A stretch of DNA of 64,000 nt from Dyadobacter sp. SG02 (GTDB lineage Bacteria; Bacteroidota; Bacteroidia; Cytophagales; Spirosomataceae): NCBI RefSeq assembly GCF_900109045.1, contig NZ_FNYL01000019.1:1-64000 (forward strand), read 5' to 3'. The position numbers were made by a program, and so were the translations under genes. Of this stretch, positions 57,807 to 64,000 are shown piece by piece. The notes beneath the pieces were generated by a model. That model did not search any database and was not told where the DNA came from. It saw only the letters and a list, made by a program, of their open reading frames with translations. The number at the start of each line of letters is the position of its first letter. Within the stretch, counting starts at the first letter, position 1.

Positions 57807-58964
57807 ATGAAAAAACTGATTGGAAAACTGCATCTGTACCTGGGGCTTGTCTCGGGCATTATGGTGTTTATTATTTCCGTCACGGGGTGTATCCTGGCAT
57901 TTGAGCAGGAAATCAAAAGCATTACGCAGCCTTACATGTTCGTAACAGGTCCGACGGGCGGGAAAGTACTGCCACCGTCGGAGCTCGCTGAAATCGCCAG
58001 GAAAGCATTGCCGGGCAAAGTGGCCAAAGGGGTTCTGTATGATACGCCCGACCGCAATGCGCAAGTCGGCTTTTACAATCTCGATCCTGAATATTACTAC
58101 GTCGTTTACCTCAATCAATACACGGGAAAGATCGAGCATATCTGGAACGAGGACGACGATTTCTTCCATTTCATTCTGCACGGGCATTATTACCTCTGGT
58201 TACCCGAGAAAATCGGTCAGCCGGTAACCGCTTCGGCTACGCTGGTTTTCTTTTGCATGATGATCAGCGGGATGGTGCTCTGGTGGCCCAAAAACAAATC
58301 GGCGGCCAAACAGCGTTTTTCGGTCAAATGGAATGCGGCGTGGCGGCGTAAAAACTACGATCTGCACAATGTGCTCGGTTTTTACATCATGTCGATTGGT
58401 GTGATATTGGCGGTTACCGGTCTGGTTTGGGGCTTTCAATGGTTTTCGCAGGGGCTTTATACGGTCACTGGCGGGCAGGGATCGGATATGTATTACAATC
58501 CAACTTCCGACACCATTTCCACAGCGCAGGTAACCGGCCCGATGCAAGCGGTGGATAAGGCCTGGAATCAGCTGCAAAAAGAATATCCCAAATATTCAAG
58601 CCTCAATATTTCCTTCCCGACTGAGAGGGCAGAATCGATTTACTCGTACGTGAACTTCCGCGAAGGCACCTATTACCACGTCGATTATAACTATTTTGAC
58701 CAGTATTCGGTCAAAAAGATCAATGCGACAGGTCCTTATTCCGGCAAATACAGCGAGGCGGACTTTGCTCAGAAACTGCGTCGGATGAACTACGATATCC
58801 ATACGGGCGCTATCCTCGGTTTACCAGGGAAGATACTCGTCTTCTTCGCCAGCCTTATCTGCGCTTCGCTGCCGGTGACCGGTTTTGTAATCTGGTGGGG
58901 GAGAAGGAAAAAGGCTCCCAAAAAGGTCAGAAAAAGTATCCCCGCAATGAAACCGGCGATTTAA
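57807..58964 (+). CDS. PepSY-associated transmembrane protein, ferric-reductase-like
   Basis: The 385-residue protein begins MKKLIGKLHLYLGLVSGIMV. It has about four membrane segments with conserved histidines (DDFFHFILHGHYYLWLPEK; NYDLHNVLGFYI; IHTGAILGLPGK) and PepSY-type domains facing the periplasm. Family knowledge: PepSY-TM proteins are often encoded with siderophore or haem receptors and are thought to reduce or handle iron. The operator-like box before it, shared with the haem operon, fits that idea. I chose 57807; an earlier in-frame TTG lies inside the box. Confidence 0.85.
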   Translation: MKKLIGKLHLYLGLVSGIMVFIISVTGCILAFEQEIKSITQPYMFVTGPTGGKVLPPSELAEIARKALPGKVAKGVLYDTPDRNAQVGFYNLDPEYYYVVYLNQYTGKIEHIWNEDDDFFHFILHGHYYLWLPEKIGQPVTASATLVFFCMMISGMVLWWPKNKSAAKQRFSVKWNAAWRRKNYDLHNVLGFYIMSIGVILAVTGLVWGFQWFSQGLYTVTGGQGSDMYYNPTSDTISTAQVTGPMQAVDKAWNQLQKEYPKYSSLNISFPTERAESIYSYVNFREGTYYHVDYNYFDQYSVKKINATGPYSGKYSEADFAQKLRRMNYDIHTGAILGLPGKILVFFASLICASLPVTGFVIWWGRRKKAPKKVRKSIPAMKPAI

Positions 58965-58969
58965 GCGGG

Positions 58970-59797
58970 TTATTGTTTTTGATAAATCCTCACATAATCC
59001 ACTTCAAAACGGGCGGGAAATTCTGTTTTGGACAAATCACCGCCGTTATCGCCTCCTAATGCGAGCCCGAGCAGAATGTAATGCGGCTGTTTAAAGGGCG
59101 TAATGTCCTTGTTTTTAGCATTAATAGCCTTGGCCTGGTCCTGCGACGCCATTAACATATCATCCACATATATTTTGATGGAATGCTCGTCCCAATCCAT
59201 CCGCCAGACGTGGAATTTAGAGGACCAATCCGGGTCGTTAAAGGTGCTGATCTGCTTTTTGTTGGTATTCCAAATGGGCTTGTAACGCTCATTGGAACCC
59301 CACGCAAGATTCGCGAGCAGCATTCCCCTGTAAAACTCCATAATGTCAATCTCTCCGTTATCGGGCCATTCGCCTTTGTCGCCCAGCGTCCAGAATGCCG
59401 GCCATAGCCCCGAGCGCGTGTCGATTTTAGCCCGCATTTCGAAACGGCCGTACTGGAAACTCTTTTTGCCACGGGTAATGATGCTGGCGGAGGTGTATTC
59501 GGCATATTCGCGACTTTCTTTCCAGTTGCCGCTGCCCGGTTTGTAGTTCGGGTTTTTGACGCGCTCTTTTTTGGCTTCGATGATCAGGTAGCCGCCTTTG
59601 CAATAGGCATTATCTCCCTGATACCATTGGTCTTCATGGTTTCGGGTAAACCCTTTTTCGGGCTGCCACACGTTCGGGTCGGGCGCGCCGTCGTAGTCGA
59701 ATTCGTCGGCCCAGGCGAGCTTGTATTGTGCAGTGGCCGGTGCCAGTGTGGTAAGCGCCATGATGATTGTGAGCAGAAGTTTGTCAGGGATTGTCAT
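58970..59797 (-). CDS. Secreted GH16 family beta-glucanase/laminarinase-like hydrolase
   Basis: The 275-residue protein has a signal peptide (LLTIIMALTTLAPATAQ) and a GH16 jelly-roll. Its catalytic motif GEIDIMEFY places E149, D151 and E154, with WPAFWTLGDKGEWPDNG ahead. Family knowledge: GH16 retaining hydrolases cut beta-1,3/1,4-glucans, agars, carrageenans or xyloglucan; the loop pattern fits beta-glucanase/laminarinase but does not settle the substrate. Its stop is 6 bp from the convergent PepSY gene. Confidence 0.9.
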   Translation of the reverse strand: MTIPDKLLLTIIMALTTLAPATAQYKLAWADEFDYDGAPDPNVWQPEKGFTRNHEDQWYQGDNAYCKGGYLIIEAKKERVKNPNYKPGSGNWKESREYAEYTSASIITRGKKSFQYGRFEMRAKIDTRSGLWPAFWTLGDKGEWPDNGEIDIMEFYRGMLLANLAWGSNERYKPIWNTNKKQISTFNDPDWSSKFHVWRMDWDEHSIKIYVDDMLMASQDQAKAINAKNKDITPFKQPHYILLGLALGGDNGGDLSKTEFPARFEVDYVRIYQKQ

Positions 59798-60015
59798 TTG
59801 TGGTCAGGTATATTTTTTCAGGAAATGTCGTTTGTAGTCATTTGTTGTTCCAGGTATTATCTGGGAAAGTGGCGTGGGCCTTTCATTTACCCGGAATGGC
59901 TATTTGAAAGAATTGACACTATTAATCGCCGCGGCGGGTTTTATTTCTGACAGTTTTCCTTTTTCTTGTAAACAACCGTTGCGGCCTCTGCTGCCGGCCG
60001 AAGTTTATTTTTGAT

Positions 60016-61044
60016 ATGCGTAAATTCATTGATACTGCTAAAAAAGCCGGTCTGGACGGTTTTATGCTCGCATTGCTCAGCATGATCCTGCTCGCCTGGC
60101 TCTGGCCCGCACCGGGCATGCAGGACAGCCCGCTGCACCTTTCTACGGTTTCCACTTATGCGGTGTCAGTCATATTCTTCTTCTACGGCCTCCGCCTCAG
60201 CCCGGAAAAACTGAAAGCGGGGCTTGTAAACTGGCGGCTGCACGTGATGGTGCATTTATCGACATTTGTACTTTTCCCCGTATTGGCGCTGGCATTCAGG
60301 CCGCTTTTTCACAGTGAAGAAGGGCAGACCATGTGGCTGGCGATTTTCTTCCTTACCGTACTGCCGTCCACCGTTTCGTCGTCGGTGGTGATGGTATCGA
60401 TCGCACGCGGCAACATTCCGGCTGCGATATTCAATGCGAGCATTTCCAGTTTGATCGGCGTTTTCATCACGCCATTGTGGATGGGGCTCGTGCTGGATTC
60501 CGGCACCGGGCCATCCGGTCCGGGACATTTTGATTTGCTTTCGGTAGTCGGAAAGCTGGCGATGCAAGTACTACTTCCGGTATTCGCGGGAATAGCCCTC
60601 AACAGGCGCTGGGGGCATTTTGCGGAGGCCAATAAAAAGTACATCCGCTATTTTGATCAGTCGTCGATTCTGCTGATCGTATACACTTCTTTTTGCGAAT
60701 CGTTCGGCGAGCACCTCTTCGATTCGCTTGGAATAAAAGAAATTGTATTTTTAGGGATAGGAATGCTCGCGCTGTTTTTCGGGATCTATTTTCTGCTGAC
60801 GTTCATCAGCGGCTTGCTGCATTTCAACCGGGAGGATAAGGTAACCGCGGTGTTTTGTGGTTCCAAAAAGTCGCTGGTGCAAGGTGCGGTTATGTCGAAA
60901 GTGCTGTTTGCGGGCCCGGAGGCCGGATTAATGCTCCTTCCGATCATGCTCTATCATGCATTACAGTTGATCGCGGCGAGTATTATTGCCCAACGGTTGG
61001 CCCGGGAAACGGAGGTAGCGGAGGATTTTGTACTTAAAAAATAA
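60016..61044 (+). CDS. Bile acid:sodium symporter (SBF) family transporter
   Basis: The 342-residue protein has about ten membrane segments, FFFYGLRLSPEKLKAGLVNW, FLTVLPSTVSSSVVMVSIAR and CGSKKSLVQGAVMSKVLFAG, which match the SBF-like PF13593 group of the BASS superfamily. Family knowledge: Na+-coupled transport of organic anions; the natural substrate is unknown, since the name bile acid comes from animal members. It is divergent from the GH16 gene across a 218-bp spacer and followed by the DUF4230 gene after only 3 bp. Confidence 0.87.
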   Translation: MRKFIDTAKKAGLDGFMLALLSMILLAWLWPAPGMQDSPLHLSTVSTYAVSVIFFFYGLRLSPEKLKAGLVNWRLHVMVHLSTFVLFPVLALAFRPLFHSEEGQTMWLAIFFLTVLPSTVSSSVVMVSIARGNIPAAIFNASISSLIGVFITPLWMGLVLDSGTGPSGPGHFDLLSVVGKLAMQVLLPVFAGIALNRRWGHFAEANKKYIRYFDQSSILLIVYTSFCESFGEHLFDSLGIKEIVFLGIGMLALFFGIYFLLTFISGLLHFNREDKVTAVFCGSKKSLVQGAVMSKVLFAGPEAGLMLLPIMLYHALQLIAASIIAQRLARETEVAEDFVLKK

Positions 61045-61047
61045 TGT

Positions 61048-61671
61048 ATGCGGATCATATCGTGGCTGGTGCGACTGTTAGTACTGATTTTGCTTTTGGC
61101 GGGGATCAATGCGTTATGGTCGGGTTTCAAGACGGGGAGCTGGTTGCCCGAATGGCTCGGCGGCGAGGATAAGGTGGAAACGATGCACACCGTGGTTTTG
61201 CAGGAAATCAGCTCGATGGGCAAGTTGGAAGTCGTGAAATACAACTTCAAGGATGTGGTAGAGCAGGAAATCGTGAAGATGTGGCTGCCCAATGCGAAAG
61301 CGATCCTGATCGTGCAGGGCGAGGCCATCGGCTGTGTGGATTTAGCCAAAATTTCAATGGAGGACATTAGCTCCGATTCGGAAACACTGGTGATCAACAT
61401 GCCGGAACCCGAGCTGTGTGTTTTTAAAATAGACCACAGCAAATCAAAGGTTTATAATACTGAATACGCATTTACCGACGAAGCTAAGCTGGTGCAGGAA
61501 GCTTATAAACAAGCCGAAAAACAGATCCAAAAATCAGCCCTGGACATGGGTATTCTCGACCAGACGAAAGAGAATGCCAAAAAGATACTGACGCCAATGC
61601 TCGAAAAAGCTTCGGGCAAAAAGGTGGTGCTCAAATTTCCGATGAATGCCAAAGTAGACAAGTTGCGATAA
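61048..61671 (+). CDS. DUF4230-domain protein
   Basis: The 207-residue protein starts MRIISWLVRLLVLILLLAGI, one N-terminal membrane anchor, then a DUF4230 domain (about 50-180: VLQEISSMGKLEVVKYNFKD, LIVQGEAIGCVDLAKI, VINMPEPELCVFKIDHSKS). Family knowledge: uncharacterised, probably periplasmic. It is tightly linked (3 bp) to the SBF transporter gene upstream and 29 bp before the ligase gene, so the three are probably one transcript. Confidence 0.85.
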   Translation: MRIISWLVRLLVLILLLAGINALWSGFKTGSWLPEWLGGEDKVETMHTVVLQEISSMGKLEVVKYNFKDVVEQEIVKMWLPNAKAILIVQGEAIGCVDLAKISMEDISSDSETLVINMPEPELCVFKIDHSKSKVYNTEYAFTDEAKLVQEAYKQAEKQIQKSALDMGILDQTKENAKKILTPMLEKASGKKVVLKFPMNAKVDKLR

Positions 61672-61700
61672 TATAAACTGCGCTAAACCAACCCTTTCTG

Positions 61701-63077
61701 ATGAGTAAAAAAGGATTTCTGACGCTGGATGAACTTTCGGGCAAGATTGGGGGAGGGGAGATCGAAACCATCATTGTTGCATTTACTGACCATTACGGCC
61801 GGCTCATGGGCAAGCGCGTCGACGCCGATTTTTTCCTCGATTCGGTTTCCAGATCGGGCACGCACGGATGCAATTACCTGCTCACGACCGACATGGCGAT
61901 GGACCCGGTACCGGGCTACCGCTACGCCAACTGGGAGCTTGGTTATGGTGACTTCCACATGGTACCCGACCTATCCACATTGCGCATTGCGGATTGGCTG
62001 GAAAAAACAGCCCTCGTGATTTGCGACGTGCATAACGACAAATCGCATCAGCTGGAATCTATCGCGCCCAGATCGTTATTAAAAAATCAATTGGCGCAGC
62101 TCGCCGGTGACGGCCACGAATGCTTTGCCGCTTCGGAGCTGGAATATTACCTGCTCGAAAACAGCTATAAACAGGCATTCCAGCAAAATTACCAGAACCT
62201 CAGCCCGGCGGGATATTACCTCGAAGATTACCATATCATGCAGGGCACACGGAACGAGAAATTTACCTCGGCCGTCCGCAGGCATTTGAAAAACTCGGGT
62301 ATTGCGGTCGAAACCTCGAAAGGCGAATGGGGTTTGGGGCAACATGAACTGAATGTGAAATACGCGGATGTGCTCTCTATGGCGGACAACCACGTCGTAT
62401 ATAAGCAATGCATGAAGGAAGTGGCCGACGCAATGGGCCTTTCCGTGACATTCATGGCCAAGTTCGCGACGGATCAGGCGGGTTCGAGCAGCCATATTCA
62501 CATGAGTTTGTGGAAAGACGGGAAAAATATCTTTGACGGCGACCAGCAGTTCGGGCCGGTGAAAGGCTCTGACATTTTCCGCTGGTTCCTGGGCGGCTGG
62601 ATCAAACACGTGCCCGATGTAATGCCGTTCTACGCACCGACCGTCAATTCCTACAAACGCTTCGTCGATGGCTCCTGGGCGCCTACGCGGCTTGCGTGGA
62701 GTTACGACAACCGCACGGCAGGCTTCCGCGTGGTGGGCAGCGGCGCCAGCCTGCGCATTGAATGCCGTATTCCGGGTGCGGATTGCAATCCTTACCTCGC
62801 ATTCGCCGCATCGCTCGCTTCGGGTCTCGACGGGATCAGGAACCGCATTGAACCGCCGGAATGCTTCATAGGAGACATTTACGCGGCTGCCCACTTGCCA
62901 CGTGTGCCCTACACGCTTGCGGAAGCTATTACATTGTTCGAAAACAGCCCATTTGCGAAAGAGGCATTCGGGGAGGAAGTGGTGGAGCATTACACGCATT
63001 TTTTCAAAACCGAGCAACATGCGTACGATACATCCGTGACGGATTGGGAGCGCAGGCGGTATTTTGAACAGATTTAG
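61701..63077 (+). CDS. Glutamine synthetase-like (gamma-glutamylamine ligase type) enzyme
   Basis: The 458-residue protein has the glutamine-synthetase fold: AVRFTDHYGR-like IIVAFTDHYGRLMGKRVD, ECFAASELEYYLLENS with the metal glutamates, MAKFATDQAGSSSHIHMSLW with the ammonia/ATP-site His, and NRTAGFRVVG/RIECRIPGADCNPYL. The short size and divergence from GlnA suggest the GlnA3/PuuA group. Family knowledge: those ligate glutamate to polyamines or other amines. The downstream SDR may act in the same route. Exact substrate is unknown. Confidence 0.85.
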   Translation: MSKKGFLTLDELSGKIGGGEIETIIVAFTDHYGRLMGKRVDADFFLDSVSRSGTHGCNYLLTTDMAMDPVPGYRYANWELGYGDFHMVPDLSTLRIADWLEKTALVICDVHNDKSHQLESIAPRSLLKNQLAQLAGDGHECFAASELEYYLLENSYKQAFQQNYQNLSPAGYYLEDYHIMQGTRNEKFTSAVRRHLKNSGIAVETSKGEWGLGQHELNVKYADVLSMADNHVVYKQCMKEVADAMGLSVTFMAKFATDQAGSSSHIHMSLWKDGKNIFDGDQQFGPVKGSDIFRWFLGGWIKHVPDVMPFYAPTVNSYKRFVDGSWAPTRLAWSYDNRTAGFRVVGSGASLRIECRIPGADCNPYLAFAASLASGLDGIRNRIEPPECFIGDIYAAAHLPRVPYTLAEAITLFENSPFAKEAFGEEVVEHYTHFFKTEQHAYDTSVTDWERRRYFEQI

Positions 63078-63099
63078 ATTTGGCGTTTTTTGGCCAGGA

Positions 63100-63273
63100 G
63101 GCTCCGCAGGAGCCGGTGAATGTCTTTGAAAATGTTGTTGCTATAAACAGCTAGCCCCGCCGGGGCTGGGAATTTCATGCTTGTAGAGCTGTTTTTGCAA
63201 GATGTTTGCCGCGGAGCGGCGGCCTGTTTGTAGAGAAATGTCGCCCAAGCTTAGTTCCGGCCCCGGAGGGGCC
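63100..63273. repeat. Array of four evenly spaced triplet-loop hairpins
   Basis: Four palindromes, each with a 3-nt loop, lie at 63100-63114 (GGCTCC-GCA-GGAGCC), 63153-63167 (AGCCCC-GCC-GGGGCT), 63208-63220 (GCCGC-GGA-GCGGC) and 63259-63273 (GGCCCC-GGA-GGGGCC). Starts are 53, 55 and 51 bp apart. Spacers share fragments such as TGTAGAG (63183 and 63230). It fills the gap between the ligase and the SDR genes. No T-tract follows the last hairpin. It looks like a decayed REP-type array. Confidence 0.8.
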
Positions 63274-63329
63274 TCCTTATTAATGACTCAATTACTATTT
63301 ATTTGTTAAACCATATTAAAATCAACCCC

Positions 63330-64000
63330 ATGCGCTTAGAAAACAAAGTCGCGCTTATTACAGGTGGAAGCGGCGGTATTGGCCGTGAAACCGCTATTCT
63401 TTTTGCCAAAGAAGGAGCTAAGATCGTCGTTACGGATGTGAATGACGCGGCTGGCCAGGAGACTGCCGACGAGATCGTTAAAAATGGCGGCGAAGCCTAT
63501 TTCCTGCATTCGGATGTTTCCAAAGCGGTTGATTGCGAAGCGGCCGTGGCATTCACGGAGGAGAAATTCGGGAAACTGAATATCCTTTTTAACAATGCGG
63601 GCATCATGCACAGCGACGATGATAACGCCGTCACCACGGAGGAAGCGATCTGGGACCTTACGATGAATATCAATGCGAAAGGCGTTTTCCTGGGTTGCAA
63701 ATACGGTATACCCGCTTTGCAGCGCGCGGGAGGTGGTTCGATTATCAATACAGCCTCATTCGTTGCGATTCTGGGCGCCGCTACGCCGCAGGTGGCTTAT
63801 ACCGCAAGCAAAGGCGCGGTCCTCGCGCTTACACGTGAGCTCGCGGTAATACACGCCCGCGAGAAGATCCGCGTGAACGCATTATGCCCGGGCCCGCTGC
63901 GTACGGAGCTGCTGATGAAGTTTTTGAATACCGAAGAAAAGAAACAGCGCCGCCTGGTACACATCCCGATGGGCCGCTTCGGCGAAGCAAAGGAAATGGC
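63330..64000 (+). CDS. SDR-family oxidoreductase, 3' truncated by the window end
   Basis: About 223 residues are visible. MRLENKVALITGGSGGIGRE gives the nucleotide motif TGGSGGIG; NNAGIM follows at about residues 91-96, and TASFVAILGAATPQVAYTAS with the catalytic YxxxK (YTASKG) at about 152. The end is outside the window. It lies 252 bp after the glutamine-synthetase-like gene with the hairpin array between, on the same strand; cofactor and substrate are not clear. Confidence 0.88.
   Translation, partial: MRLENKVALITGGSGGIGRETAILFAKEGAKIVVTDVNDAAGQETADEIVKNGGEAYFLHSDVSKAVDCEAAVAFTEEKFGKLNILFNNAGIMHSDDDNAVTTEEAIWDLTMNINAKGVFLGCKYGIPALQRAGGGSIINTASFVAILGAATPQVAYTASKGAVLALTRELAVIHAREKIRVNALCPGPLRTELLMKFLNTEEKKQRRLVHIPMGRFGEAKEM

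Noticed and set aside
63100..63273. CRISPR array
   Set aside because: Stem sequences are not identical, each palindrome is 13-15 bp, and no cas genes are near. A REP-type array fits better.

Overview
The window is 64 kb of chromosome from a Gram-negative member of the Bacteroidota, most likely a Cytophagales bacterium near Dyadobacter/Spirosomataceae. The evidence is: C-terminal type IX secretion (T9SS) sorting domains, a TonB receptor with HmuY lipoproteins, Bacteroidota-type TAnnTTTG promoter elements, weak Shine-Dalgarno sites, a eukaryote-like (type 2) isoleucyl-tRNA synthetase, and an atpA-atpG unit detached from the other ATP synthase genes. The genus is inferred from gene content. I see no rRNA, tRNA, CRISPR array, transposase or prophage. 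The window opens inside one gene and closes inside another.

Layout. 0-2.7 kb: two tandem secreted leucine-rich-repeat/T9SS paralogues, the first cut by the window edge. 2.9-7.6 kb: L-rhamnose catabolism (bifunctional aldolase/dehydrogenase, then isomerase) with a convergent GntR-type regulator. 7.8-12.3 kb: a tryptophan-rich secreted DUF6600-type protein, ArfB ribosome rescue factor, an MFS transporter and two uncharacterised proteins. 12.3-25 kb: two paralogous DUF433/DUF5615 toxin-antitoxin-like modules enclose a 1143-residue cytochrome/HEAT lipoprotein, a Uma2 protein, a DUF763 protein, a CNNM/CBS membrane protein, an SDR, GalU, a glucuronokinase-like GHMP kinase, YceI and a LolA-like protein. 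25-31 kb: atpA-atpG, divergent from an FKBP isomerase and a tail-specific protease. 31-37.4 kb: a complete tripartite RND efflux operon.

37.8-39.5 kb: a GNAT acetyltransferase fused in frame to an SRPBCC protein, then a YdeI-like protein. 39.5-43.7 kb: a haem/iron acquisition operon (TonB receptor and two HmuY proteins) with two identical operator-like boxes around its promoter. A related box lies before the PepSY membrane protein at 57.8 kb, which suggests a small iron regulon. 43.8-47 kb: a second YceI, a VOC protein, an AraC regulator and a JmjC/cupin protein. 47-53 kb: UvrB, a PemK toxin module, a 5'-nucleotidase, a DeoR regulator, small secreted proteins, an SDR and a DUF6934-like protein with a 57-residue partner. 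53-64 kb: IleRS with a swapped GIHH signature, beta-carbonic anhydrase, PepSY protein, GH16 glucanase, SBF-type transporter, DUF4230 protein, a glutamine-synthetase-like ligase and a truncated SDR.

Non-coding structure is unusually rich. Short-period tandem arrays (25, 20, 14 and about 12 bp) lie between genes, mostly just after stop codons. Strong hairpins sit directly before several start codons. A regularly spaced array of four triplet-loop hairpins occupies 63.1-63.3 kb. The most noteworthy items are the IleRS GIHH motif, the iron-box set, the A7 tract joining GNAT and SRPBCC, the glucuronokinase-like/GalU pair, the DUF6934 pair beside ileS, and the repeat and hairpin arrays.
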